64,000 nucleotides of DNA, taken from positions 1 to 64,000 of the forward strand of contig NZ_JAIQZB010000012.1 in NCBI RefSeq assembly GCF_020164555.1, given 5' to 3'. Under the pieces are notes generated by a model, which made no database searches, was not told where the DNA came from, and was given only the letters and a program-made list of their open reading frames with translations. The position numbers and the translations under genes were made by a program. This DNA comes from Salegentibacter lacus. GTDB lineage: Bacteria > Bacteroidota > Bacteroidia > Flavobacteriales > Flavobacteriaceae. Within the stretch, counting starts at the first letter, position 1. Each line of letters opens with the position of its first letter. This document shows positions 7,801-15,737 of this stretch, in pieces.

Positions 7801-8562
7801 ATGAAAATTGTTGTTTCCCCGGCGAAAAGCCTGGATTACGAATCTAAATTACCTACCACCCGCGGCACACAGCCCGCTTTTCTGGAAACCACTGCGAAAC
7901 TCAATCGCAAAATGTCCAGAATGACTAAAAGTGAAATTTCAGAATTAATGAGCATTAGCGATAAGCTGGCCGATCTTAATTATACCCGTTACCAGGATTT
8001 TGAGGAAGAACACAACAAAAAGAATTCCCGCCCGGCGATGTACGCTTTTGATGGCGATGTTTATACAGGCCTGGATGCTTATACCATCTCCACCGAAAAG
8101 CTGGATCGTCTGCAGGATAGTTTGCGCATCCTATCCGGACTTTACGGCGTTTTAAAACCGCTGGATCTCATGCAGCCTTATCGTTTAGAGATGGGAACTT
8201 CGGTAGGGATAGAGCGTAAGAACAGTCTTTATGAAGTTTGGCAACCTAAAGTCACCAAACTGCTAAACGAGGAAATGGAAGAAGGAGAGCTGTTTATCAA
8301 CCTGGCCAGCAACGAATATTTTAAAGCAATAGACACCAAAAAACTAAAAGCCGAAGTGATCTCACCGGTTTTTAAAGATTTCAAGAACGGAAAATTAAAG
8401 ATCATCAGTTTCTTCGCCAAAAAAGCCCGCGGCGCAATGGTGCGCTATATTATAGATAAAGACGTAAAAACCCTGGAGGAGCTTAAAGGTTTCGATTATA
8501 TGGATTACCGATTTAGCGAAGAACATACGGAGAAGGAGAACGAACCGGTTTTTATTAGATAG
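7801..8562 (+). CDS. yaaA: Peroxide stress protein YaaA (UPF0246)
   Basis: 253 residues matching the YaaA/DUF328 family end to end: the start [32 protein letters not shown] in the middle, and [15 protein letters not shown] near the end. In E. coli YaaA is a DNA-binding protein induced by hydrogen peroxide that limits free iron and oxidative DNA damage. Length is normal for the family. It has its own promoter and is followed by a repeat-rich gap, so it is probably transcribed alone. Confidence 0.95.
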   Translation: MKIVVSPAKSLDYESKLPTTRGTQPAFLETTAKLNRKMSRMTKSEISELMSISDKLADLNYTRYQDFEEEHNKKNSRPAMYAFDGDVYTGLDAYTISTEKLDRLQDSLRILSGLYGVLKPLDLMQPYRLEMGTSVGIERKNSLYEVWQPKVTKLLNEEMEEGELFINLASNEYFKAIDTKKLKAEVISPVFKDFKNGKLKIISFFAKKARGAMVRYIIDKDVKTLEELKGFDYMDYRFSEEHTEKENEPVFIR

Positions 8563-9009
8563 GTTTTTTCAGTAGGCAGTTTTTCAGTTTTCAGTAGGCA
8601 GTTCTCAAATTCGTCATCGCGAGCGCGGCGATCTTTTGTTGGAGTTTCCCCGTCACTTCGAGTTCCGATGCGAGTCGGAAGTATCGAGAAGTGCTTTTGA
8701 GCTCTAACTTCTACTGGTTCTCGATATAACGATATTTTCGCTTTCAGCTCAAATACCGTCACTCAAACTGACAGTGAAATTGTGAATAACAGAAACTAAC
8801 TGATTGAACACAGTGCCACACCAGCTGCGCTTTCTAACAATGACGATCGGCACGACAACACGTAACTTACAACCCGAAACAGATAACAGACAACTCGCAA
8901 CCGAGAACTTTTACCAATCCCACAACAAATTATTAACGCTTCCTTGGCAGCAGAAGAAAATATAGCAGTCTAATTTCGTACACAAACAGAAAAGTTTTTT
9001 TTCCTGGAA
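8563..9009. other. Repeat-filled intergenic region
   Basis: No gene seen; small ORFs here fall inside repeats. It begins with a short direct repeat (cagtaggcagtt, twice, 8569-8602), then the family B interspersed repeat (8612-8773), then C/A-rich simple sequence. The promoter of the L,D-transpeptidase must be near the right end; TAATTTCG at 8971-8978 is a near match. Confidence 0.6.
8612..8773. repeat. Family B interspersed repeat, copy 1
   Basis: It starts cgtcatcgcgagcg, continues with cacttcgagttccga, a gtatcgagaagtgc / ggttctcgatata inverted pair, and ends caaataccgtcactcaaactgac. The same order occurs at 10816-10980, and the first part at 25755. It resembles the cgtcattgcgag repeats common in Bacteroidota. 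Confidence 0.75.
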
Positions 9010-9945
9010 ATGCAACCTAAATCTGCCAATTTGAAACAACAATACACTAAACTAATCCTGGTGTTTTCGGGAATAATTTTTCTAATTTTTTCGGCCTGTA
9101 ATAAGAATGAACAGGAAAAGAAGAAGCAGAAGGAAGTTCCGCCAACCCAATTAGATACCATTTCCCTTGATCCGCCGGTTTTTAAAACTACTTATAGACT
9201 GGATTCTATTTCGAGCAAGGAACATCTGGACAGTCTCATTAATAATTTCTCTGAAGAAGAGGCGAAATTGGTTTATACCCTAAACCGAATTGATGCTCAC
9301 CGTATTCAACCCGGTACCAAACTCATAATCCCTGATTCTTTGGTAAGTGACTTGAAGCTCTATGCACCTTTTCCGAAGCTTTTAGAACCTCTGGATTCAA
9401 TAGACAAAACTGTGATAATTTCGAAACACATTCAGGCTTTTGCCCTTTATGAAAACGGAAACTTATTGTATTGGGGGCCGGTGAGTACCGGGAAACAGAG
9501 TACTGGTACACCTTCGGGCTTATATTATGGGAATTATAAAGCCAAGCGAAAGATAAGTACCATAGACCAATCCTGGATTATGCCTTATTATTTCAACTTT
9601 ATGAATTTTGAAGGAATTGGCACACACGAATATACGCTGCCGGGATATCCTGCTAGCCACGGTTGTGTGAGAATGTACCGTGAAGATGCAAAATTTATTT
9701 ACGATTGGGCGAGTATGTGGGCACTGGAAAGTGATGTGATTGTGCAAAACGGAACTCCGTTTATGGTCATTGGTGAATATGATTATAAAGATATTCAACC
9801 CTGGTTAAAACTTGAAGAAAACCAGAGAAGTAATGAGTTAAGCAGGGCAGAACGAGATACCCTTAAAGTTTATGCCCAACGTTATAAAAACGATCCTTTA
9901 AACTTTAAATTTGAAGATTTAAGCGATCAGGAAATTGTGCTTTAG
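9010..9945 (+). CDS. Lipoprotein L,D-transpeptidase (YkuD fold)
   Basis: 311 residues. A lipobox (FSAC, C30) follows a hydrophobic stretch, so this is a membrane-anchored periplasmic protein. Residues about 85-110 (VYTLNRIDAHRIQPGTKLIIPD) read like a LysM-type peptidoglycan-binding unit. The YkuD catalytic domain (about 133-245) has H206 and the signature ASHGCVRM with nucleophile C219. Such enzymes make 3-3 cross-links in peptidoglycan or attach proteins to it. The C-terminal 60 residues are charged and unassigned. The next secreted gene starts 40 bases downstream, so the two may share a transcript. Confidence 0.92.
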   Translation: MQPKSANLKQQYTKLILVFSGIIFLIFSACNKNEQEKKKQKEVPPTQLDTISLDPPVFKTTYRLDSISSKEHLDSLINNFSEEEAKLVYTLNRIDAHRIQPGTKLIIPDSLVSDLKLYAPFPKLLEPLDSIDKTVIISKHIQAFALYENGNLLYWGPVSTGKQSTGTPSGLYYGNYKAKRKISTIDQSWIMPYYFNFMNFEGIGTHEYTLPGYPASHGCVRMYREDAKFIYDWASMWALESDVIVQNGTPFMVIGEYDYKDIQPWLKLEENQRSNELSRAERDTLKVYAQRYKNDPLNFKFEDLSDQEIVL

Positions 9946-9985
9946 ATGCCTGCAGATTTTGTATTTTAGTAATAAATTCGGTTTT

Positions 9986-10747
9986 ATGAAATTTAGATTT
10001 TCGATTCTTAGTTTATTCTGTGCTTTTTTATTTGGATTCGGAAGCCTTTTGGCTCAGGAGACTTCAGTTATGGTTAGAGCTTTGGCAAAAGATGCAAAAT
10101 TTATAGGAAGCTCTATTGGCGGCGCAAAAATAATTATTAGAAATGCTGAAACAGGAGAGATCCTGGATCAGGGCGTAACCTCCGGAAGCACTGGAAATAC
10201 CAAACTAATCCTGCAAACTCCGAAAGCACGCTACGATAAGCTTACCGATGAAAATACAGCCGGATTTGAAGCTAAATTAAATATAGAAGAACCTACTTTT
10301 ATAGGGGTAGAAGCCCACGCCCCAATCAATAAAAAGCAGGCAAAAGTAATTTCGAGTACCCAACTTTGGGTGATTCCGGGTAAAGATATTACCGGCGATG
10401 GAGTAGTGCTGGAAGTGCCCGGGTTTGTAGTCGATATCTTATCACCACAAACGCACGAACGTATTAAAGCTTCAGAAGAAGTTAGTCTTAAAGCCAATAT
10501 TGTTATGATGTGTGGTTGCCCCGTAACCGAGGATGGTATTTGGGATGCCAACCAATATGAGGTAAAAGCAATTATAAGTTCTGAAGAAAAAGAAAGTCGG
10601 GAAATCACTTTAAAGCCGACAGAAAAGCCCAGCACCTTTGCCGCAGAGACTAATTTAGAAAAAGGTTATTATGCCATCACTATTTATGCTTTTGATCCTG
10701 TAACGGGTAATACGGGCGTGGATAAAACGAATATTATTATTAATTAA
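9986..10747 (+). CDS. Secreted hypothetical protein with CGCP motif
   Basis: 253 residues from the ATG at 9986; an in-frame codon 17 positions upstream lacks sense as a start because it precedes the signal peptide. The signal peptide is clear (MKFRFSILSLFCAFLFGFGSLLAQ). The mature part is beta-rich, with two likely immunoglobulin-like or carboxypeptidase-regulatory-like halves (GGAKIIIRNAETGEIL; GYYAITIYAFDPVTGN) and a striking VMMCGCPVTEDGIWDAN around the middle, the only cysteines in the mature chain. The cysteines could bind metal or form a disulfide. No family recognised. Confidence 0.8.
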   Translation: MKFRFSILSLFCAFLFGFGSLLAQETSVMVRALAKDAKFIGSSIGGAKIIIRNAETGEILDQGVTSGSTGNTKLILQTPKARYDKLTDENTAGFEAKLNIEEPTFIGVEAHAPINKKQAKVISSTQLWVIPGKDITGDGVVLEVPGFVVDILSPQTHERIKASEEVSLKANIVMMCGCPVTEDGIWDANQYEVKAIISSEEKESREITLKPTEKPSTFAAETNLEKGYYAITIYAFDPVTGNTGVDKTNIIIN

Positions 10748-10756
10748 GTTTTCTCA

Positions 10757-10784
10757 CTGTTCTCTGTTCTCTGTTCTCTGTTCT
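10757..10784. repeat. Four tandem copies of a 7-bp unit
   Basis: ctgttct is repeated four times without interruption just after the stop of the secreted CGCP protein. Such short arrays can change copy number by slippage. It lies outside any gene. Confidence 0.8.
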
Positions 10785-10815
10785 CAGTTGTGAGTTGCCA
10801 GCCTCTCTTGCATTT

Positions 10816-11081
10816 GTCATCGCGAGCGAGGGACGAGCGCGGCGATCTGTTTCCTTCCGTCACTTCGATTTCCGACGGGAGGAGGAAGTATCGAGAAGTG
10901 CAAGGCAGGTAGAACTTCTTAAGGTTCTCGATACAGCGGTATTTTCACTCTTGCTCAAATACGGCCACTCGAACTGACGAGGAGAGATTATACAAGGCGA
11001 GATATAAGTGCATTCGTGGCGGAACAACCAATGGAACCAAGCACAGATTGCCGCGTCGGCGATCGCCTCCTCGCAATGACG
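10816..11081. repeat. Family B interspersed repeat, copy 2
   Basis: It opens gtcatcgcgagcgagggacgag, carries the same gtatcgagaagtgc / ttctcgatacagcg inverted pair and the caaatacggccactcgaactgac tail as copy 1, then closes with the complementary end (gattgccgcgtcgg ... ctcgcaatgacgg). It is therefore a full inverted unit. Confidence 0.75.
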
Positions 11082-11128
11082 GAAACTACAAACTCAAAAC
11101 TCCAAACAATAAACCGAAAACTGAAATC

Positions 11129-12406
11129 CTAACTTCCGCATTCAAAGCATTTAATTAATTCAGGGCTGATTTTGGCATCTTCCGAACCTTTTAGCGGTTT
11201 ACTTAGTAATTCTTTTTCAGAAATAATTCGGTGGAATTCCTTTGCATATTCGACCAAATTTTCCCGGCGGGATTTTATCTTTTCGGCAATCTCTTTTCCA
11301 TCTAATTCGTAGATTTCCTTGGGCCAGGCTTTAAAAGCATCAGCTATCGCTTCATCGGTCATTAATTCCTGTAGCTTTTTTGCTTCCGAATTAAAGATTT
11401 GTTCCGGAGTATCGGTTAGAAAATAAACATCGTTAGGATATACCAGTCCCGGCATATAATCGATTTCCTCTTCAAAAGGCCGTACTTTGGGTTCAATACT
11501 TTCATTTGAGATTATTCCGGGAATAACGCCTTCCAAATTGAAAAAAGCATTATCCCTATCGCCAGCCACGGGAATAGCTTTGAATGTGTCATCTTCCACC
11601 CGAATTCCCCAGCCCCATTGCTTGGCGTGCCTGTCCCAATCACCAATTAGTAAATCGAATAACCGCGCTCTCACCAGGGCATTTTTGTCAACCGAAACTT
11701 TTTCAGGGTATTCATCTTTCAATTCCTGCAGGTGTTTGGTGTCAAGGATTTCATTTACATTTTCGTATTCTGTCCAGTTCTTTTCTCCTTCGGTTTCATA
11801 TTCCAGCAGAAACAACCGATTGCCATATTTCTCGTTGTATTTTTTACCTAAAAATTTTTGTTTCGGTACAAAAACCACTTTAGGGTGGGTGTGTAAAACA
11901 TTAGCTTTTTCCGAAAGTGCAGCGGTAAGAATGTCGCCGTATGGATGAGAGGCTGAGATGGCATCTACTACAATATTTTCAAGCCTCAGACTTCGGGCAA
12001 ATTCGAGCACGTGGGTAGAAGGATCTTTATTTACACTGCGTAATGAATACAAGTAACCATCTTTATCTTTTAAACGAAGCGAATGGGTTTGGGTGCCACC
12101 ACCTTCTTTTACAATCTCCATCCCGCCATAAAGCGTATCGAGAAAAAGTACCGGAACTTTTACCAGGGTCGCCCAGGCTTCCCTGTAATTTTCGCCCTGC
12201 ATAATATTCTTAAGCGGATTGGTTTTATATAAACTGCTGGCAGCCACTAAAACCGAATCGTGCTCGCGGAAATCTATATTCTCAATATCTTTAAATTCTT
12301 TTATCGTTGCGGTTTCAAATTCTTTATCGGTTGCGGAAACTGAGAAGTAAATAAGGCCGATAAAGCCAATGAGAAGTATAAAAATTAGCCAAAGCAGCTT
12401 TTTCAT
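11129..12406 (-). CDS. Membrane-anchored protein with HipA/FAM20-like kinase motifs
   Basis: 425 residues. It begins with one membrane segment (LLWLIFILLIGFIGLIYF), so the rest is probably periplasmic. Residues about 105-290 carry the pattern of atypical protein-kinase-like folds: YLYSLRSVNKD (118-128) as the nucleotide-binding strand, RARLFDLLIGDWDRH (246-260) as a catalytic-loop-like motif and PVAGDRDNAF (279-288) in the place of DFG. The same GDWDRH...Q.W...DRD pattern occurs, to my knowledge, in Bacteroidota proteins annotated as metallophosphatase-associated or of unknown function. Phosphotransfer activity is inferred, not shown. It stands alone. Confidence 0.75.
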   Translation of the reverse strand: MKKLLWLIFILLIGFIGLIYFSVSATDKEFETATIKEFKDIENIDFREHDSVLVAASSLYKTNPLKNIMQGENYREAWATLVKVPVLFLDTLYGGMEIVKEGGGTQTHSLRLKDKDGYLYSLRSVNKDPSTHVLEFARSLRLENIVVDAISASHPYGDILTAALSEKANVLHTHPKVVFVPKQKFLGKKYNEKYGNRLFLLEYETEGEKNWTEYENVNEILDTKHLQELKDEYPEKVSVDKNALVRARLFDLLIGDWDRHAKQWGWGIRVEDDTFKAIPVAGDRDNAFFNLEGVIPGIISNESIEPKVRPFEEEIDYMPGLVYPNDVYFLTDTPEQIFNSEAKKLQELMTDEAIADAFKAWPKEIYELDGKEIAEKIKSRRENLVEYAKEFHRIISEKELLSKPLKGSEDAKISPELIKCFECGS

Positions 12407-12469
12407 TTTCTGTAAATTTATAGTGATTTAAAAATACAGATTTATCAATAATTGCAAGGAAAAAACCGC

Positions 12470-12862
12470 TTATACTTGCTGAGATTGAAGTGGTATTTCA
12501 TTTAGAAGATCGGTAAGCTGGTTAAGAGAATCTGTAGCGATTAAATCTTTATGAATTTTAATATTTTGCTCTTGCGATTCCAGAACAAAAGTGCTTCTAT
12601 ATTTTCTAATAGCATTAAGTTCGGTAAGATCGATGCTCTTCGGGAAGAGTGAGTTTTTGGTAAGTATATTATTATTTATTTGCAGGTAGTGATATTTCCT
12701 CTCGTAATACCAGGTGCCAATTTCTAAGAATCCCAGGATTAACCAGGGATATATAAAAAGAGGTTCTGAACCTATGATAAACGAAATAGTACCAAAACTT
12801 ACTGAAACGATGCCGTACAGTAGTTTATACTCTAGCCTTTTCTTTTGATAGTGAATAGTCAC
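12470..12862 (-). CDS. Small membrane protein with PH-like C-terminal part
   Basis: 130 residues, no named family recognised. Two hydrophobic segments (about 15-33 and 35-52) are followed by a soluble part alternating short strands (YHYLQINNNILTKNSLFP, IDLTELNAIRKY, FVLESQEQNIKI) and one final helix, the usual layout of bacterial PH-like membrane proteins. Function unknown. It is separated from the kinase-like gene downstream by about 60 bases on the same strand. Confidence 0.7.
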   Translation of the reverse strand: MTIHYQKKRLEYKLLYGIVSVSFGTISFIIGSEPLFIYPWLILGFLEIGTWYYERKYHYLQINNNILTKNSLFPKSIDLTELNAIRKYRSTFVLESQEQNIKIHKDLIATDSLNQLTDLLNEIPLQSQQV

Positions 12863-13022
12863 AACTTAACTTTTAAAGGTGATATTAGAATAAACACTAT
12901 TATCCCGGTCGGTGCCTGTTAATGGCAATTCGAAATACTATAAGTGAAAATTCAAATAAATTTTCGGTTAAGTTGTTAGAATATTTTGGGAATATTCTTA
13001 ATGAAATTAATCAAAAAAACTA

Positions 13023-14030
13023 TTATTTCAATAATTCTTTAATATTTTCCTCTAATTCGTCATCTCTTAAATTGCGACCTACAACCCTGCCTTCGTTATT
13101 TATAAGATAATTGGACGGTGTTCTTTTTATTCCGTAGTTAGTAAATACCGGACCTTCCCAACCTTCTAAACTACTTAAATGTATCCATTTGAGATTATCT
13201 TTTTTAATCGATTCAATCCAATTTTCTTTATGGAGATCTCGGGAAACAGCTACAATTTCAAGTCCGTCTGATTTATATTTTCGATATAATTTTTTTAGTT
13301 CTCGGTTTTGCATTTTGCTGGGTTCACAGGTAGAAGCCCAGAATTGTAATAGCGTTACTTTACCGGTTAAAGCTGAAAATTTAAGCTCCTTTCCATTTGG
13401 CGTCGGTAACTGAAAGTCGGCATATTTTTCCCCAAGTTGCGGGATATTCTCATTATTTAAGATTGAAAGTATTCGCTTTCCTAAAGAGCTATCCTGAATT
13501 TCATCAGGAAACATTTCAAAATATTTGGCAGTAGCTTCCTGTCCCCATTTTCCCGAAACTTCATAAAGCATGCGGGCGCTAATCAAGGCATTAGGATTGT
13601 TTTCTATAAATTCTTCCTGACGTCTTCTGAGTTCAGTCTCACTAATATTATCAAAGTCTTCGTAAACCGCTTTTTCTGCTTCGACTAACTGCTGTGAAAT
13701 GGAGCCGGTTATTTCAGCTTCTGCAAAATCCTTGTTGCTGGCATCAAAATGTATAGGTTTATTTTGAAGCCAGACTTCTACAAATTTAGACCGGTCTTTA
13801 GTATGTAACATAACCCACATTCTGGGTTCAGGAAGTTTGGTGGTAAACTTAAAACGCTTATTTTTTACTTCTGCAGAATCCAGAGTGCCTCCGTTCACCA
13901 AATCCCGAAAATAAAGCCAATTGCCATCTTTTATATCACTTGTTTTTCCGGTTAAAGAAAACGCTGATTCCTGCGCCTGAAGTGCGGGAAAAATGAATAA
14001 GAGGAATAAAAAGGTGAAAAATAATCGCAT
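13023..14030 (-). CDS. Periplasmic thioredoxin-fold protein (TlpA-like) with CxxS
   Basis: 335 residues with a signal peptide ending at LQAQ (residue 20). Residues about 24-125 resemble the DUF4369 beta domain usual before Bacteroidota TlpA proteins; about 195-335 form the thioredoxin/AhpC-TSA fold (GKVTLLQFWAST ... GIKRTPSNYLINNEGRVVGRNL). The usual WCxxC is WASTCEPS here (C235, S238), so the second cysteine is missing. A CxxS enzyme cannot do a normal dithiol exchange; it could act as a monothiol isomerase, a mixed-disulfide trap, or be redox inactive. Confidence 0.87.
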   Translation of the reverse strand: MRLFFTFLFLLFIFPALQAQESAFSLTGKTSDIKDGNWLYFRDLVNGGTLDSAEVKNKRFKFTTKLPEPRMWVMLHTKDRSKFVEVWLQNKPIHFDASNKDFAEAEITGSISQQLVEAEKAVYEDFDNISETELRRRQEEFIENNPNALISARMLYEVSGKWGQEATAKYFEMFPDEIQDSSLGKRILSILNNENIPQLGEKYADFQLPTPNGKELKFSALTGKVTLLQFWASTCEPSKMQNRELKKLYRKYKSDGLEIVAVSRDLHKENWIESIKKDNLKWIHLSSLEGWEGPVFTNYGIKRTPSNYLINNEGRVVGRNLRDDELEENIKELLK

Positions 14031-14166
14031 TGATGTATCTATTTATGAGATTAATTTAGATTAAGATAGCGATTAAAAATCAAAAGAAAGTTTGTGTAAG
14101 CAGGTCTTACAAATTAAATAAATCTGCGATAAAAAGTATTACTAGTAGATTGCTTGACTATCCTTT

Positions 14167-14334
14167 TTACGATTTTCTTCTCCACTGCCAGTACCGGAAT
14201 CTCCCTGTGATCAGGAAGGGAACACCTGCACCGATTAAAATACCAGCGAAGAAATCAAAGTTTTTTTCTTCGGAATAAAAACTTAAAATCAAGCCGGCTA
14301 TTATTAGGAGCAGGCCGAATAATCTTGCTTGCAT
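14167..14334 (-). CDS. 55-residue membrane protein (short ORF)
   Basis: Found by reading the minus strand: MQARLFGLLLIIAG, then a charged break (SEEKNFDF), a second hydrophobic segment (FAGILIGAGVPFLITG) and a basic tail (RFRYWQWRRKS). Two membrane helices with a positively charged end are typical of small bacterial membrane proteins. The frame is preceded by another small ORF whose stop lies 2 bases before this ATG. No family recognised. Confidence 0.5.
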   Translation of the reverse strand: MQARLFGLLLIIAGLILSFYSEEKNFDFFAGILIGAGVPFLITGRFRYWQWRRKS

Positions 14335-14336
14335 GA

Positions 14337-14444
14337 TTATAAAGCTGCTATGGCCGATTTTAAAGCGAAATCCAGTAAAATAACCAGTATTAAAGCTGTG
14401 AAAATAATTCCTACTAATTTTAAAATATTTATACGATCTTTCAT
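14337..14444 (-). CDS. 35-residue single-span membrane peptide (short ORF)
   Basis: Minus-strand ORF MKDRINILKLVGIIFTALIL followed by VILLDFALKSAIAAL: a charged start and one long hydrophobic helix. It lies directly upstream of the 55-residue membrane ORF, with 2 bases between. The pairing of two membrane ORFs in an otherwise empty region is the main support. No family recognised and no strong ribosome site. Confidence 0.42.
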   Translation of the reverse strand: MKDRINILKLVGIIFTALILVILLDFALKSAIAAL

Positions 14445-14792
14445 GTTTAAGTGATTTTTAGAGTCTCAAAATGCCTTTTTAAAGAATGTTTTTGTAGTCG
14501 TAAAAATCCAGTATTTCGGATATTCCTGGCTTTTGAGAAATTGATGTTTAAAACTCAATTTTTATAAAACAGACTGTAAATATAAGGAATTTTTATGCTT
14601 TTAGCCAAATTTATATTTTATCCGGAGCTTTTTCTGGTTTATTTGGTTAAAAAAATATAGGTATTGTAAGTTTAAGTAAAAATTAATTTTTTGAGGAAAT
14701 TAGACGGAGTGAAATTTTCTGATTTTTCCGGAAAATGATATTTAAGCCTTATCTTTTTATAACCAAAAAAATATTGATCTCGATTAAAGCGA
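14445..14792. other. AT-rich intergenic region
   Basis: About 350 bases, very AT-rich, no gene seen. On the minus strand TAAATTTG (14606-14613) matches the TAnnTTTG element and could drive the two small membrane ORFs downstream through a long leader. Confidence 0.4.
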
Positions 14793-15329
14793 TTAATTGA
14801 ATTTAAAATCACAGTGATGGTGCCACTGCTTCCCATCGTGTTTTAGAAGTGTAAAGGAATTCGCGGTAAAGGATGCTTCGAACTCGCGTTCTTTAAAATC
14901 GGCCCAGGCTTTGGGAAATTGTTTATAATGAAGATCTCGTGAAGCGAGAGTAATATGCGGATGGATCTTAGAAAATTTCTCGTGCTTTTTTAAACTGAAA
15001 TTTTTGTTCAGAACTTGCTGTAATTCGGCGTGAAGCTTAATGATCTCCTCGTGCTGCTGAATATTGATGAAAATCACTTTTTGCGAAAACCTGCCGAAAT
15101 CTCTTAAATTAATTTCAAAAGATTTCTGTTTTTCAGTAAAACGATCAAGGATATCTATAAGTCTTTCTTCTTCTGTTTCAGGAAGTTTAAAAGGAATTTG
15201 AAGGGTGATATGTGCCGGTAGTTTCAGCGCGTGTTTTGCTTCATATTTTTCGGCAATTTCCTTTTTCAGCGATTCTATTTGCTTACAAACTTCTTCCGGA
15301 GGAATTGTCGCGAGAAAATATAAAGACAT
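14793..15329 (-). CDS. 2H phosphoesterase family (2'-5' RNA ligase-like)
   Basis: 178 residues with the two HxT motifs that define the 2H superfamily: AHITLQIPF (H61, T63 region) and HPHITLASRD (near 123-132). The family includes ThpR/LigT RNA cyclic phosphodiesterases that act on 2',3'-cyclic ends. Length and spacing are normal. The physiological substrate in this lineage is not known. It is followed upstream by a small membrane protein and lysA on the same strand with short gaps (22 and 8 bases), so it may be the last gene of a lysA operon. Confidence 0.87.
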   Translation of the reverse strand: MSLYFLATIPPEEVCKQIESLKKEIAEKYEAKHALKLPAHITLQIPFKLPETEEERLIDILDRFTEKQKSFEINLRDFGRFSQKVIFINIQQHEEIIKLHAELQQVLNKNFSLKKHEKFSKIHPHITLASRDLHYKQFPKAWADFKEREFEASFTANSFTLLKHDGKQWHHHCDFKFN

Positions 15330-15351
15330 TTCAGAATATTATTTTCGAGAT

Positions 15352-15729
15352 TTAATTTAATTCTCTTTCCCTTAAAAAAACAGTTTTCTTATTAAAATAA
15401 TAAATCAATAAGCCGAAAGTGAATAAGAGTAAATTTTGCACAAGGCTATCTACTATAAAATTTAAATCATCTCCGGTTGCCGATTTGATAAGTTTTCCAA
15501 TTATAGAAAGTCCAGGGCCAAGCATCATTATAATTGCCCAAAACTGTATGGCCGTTTTTGCCAGTCTGTGTTTATTAAATAGTAAATATAACAGCGCTAA
15601 TTCTATAACTATTGCAATTAATCCCAGGAGGTTTCCGGTAATCACCATATAGGTATTCCAGATGAGCAATAGGAAAATATAAATAATGAGTAGCCTATAA
15701 AACCATTTGTTTTTAAAAACTGTTTCCAT
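15352..15729 (-). CDS. Four-helix membrane protein, unknown
   Basis: 125 residues with about four hydrophobic segments (RLLIIYIFLLLIWNTYMVI, LLGLIAIVIELALLYLLF, AIIMMLGPGLSIIGKLI, LVQNLLLFTFGLLIYYF). No family recognised. It lies 8 bases downstream of lysA on the same strand. Confidence 0.72.
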   Translation of the reverse strand: METVFKNKWFYRLLIIYIFLLLIWNTYMVITGNLLGLIAIVIELALLYLLFNKHRLAKTAIQFWAIIMMLGPGLSIIGKLIKSATGDDLNFIVDSLVQNLLLFTFGLLIYYFNKKTVFLRERELN

Positions 15730-15737
15730 AAAGAGGA

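Larger units (their letters stand above)
10748..11128. other. Repeat-filled intergenic region
   Basis: No gene seen. It holds four tandem copies of the 7-mer ctgttct (10757-10784), then family B repeat copy 2 (10816-11081). The two flanking genes converge on it, so no promoter is required here. Confidence 0.65.

Noticed and set aside
8505-8762. Minus-strand ORF of 85 codons
   Set aside because: It runs through family B repeat copy 1 and the end of yaaA and has no protein-like features.
10757-10784. Possible CRISPR-like array
   Set aside because: Only four 7-base units without spacers; no cas genes anywhere in the window.
10795-10977. Plus-strand ORF of 60 codons
   Set aside because: It lies wholly inside the family B repeat; the homologous repeat at 8612 has no equivalent frame.
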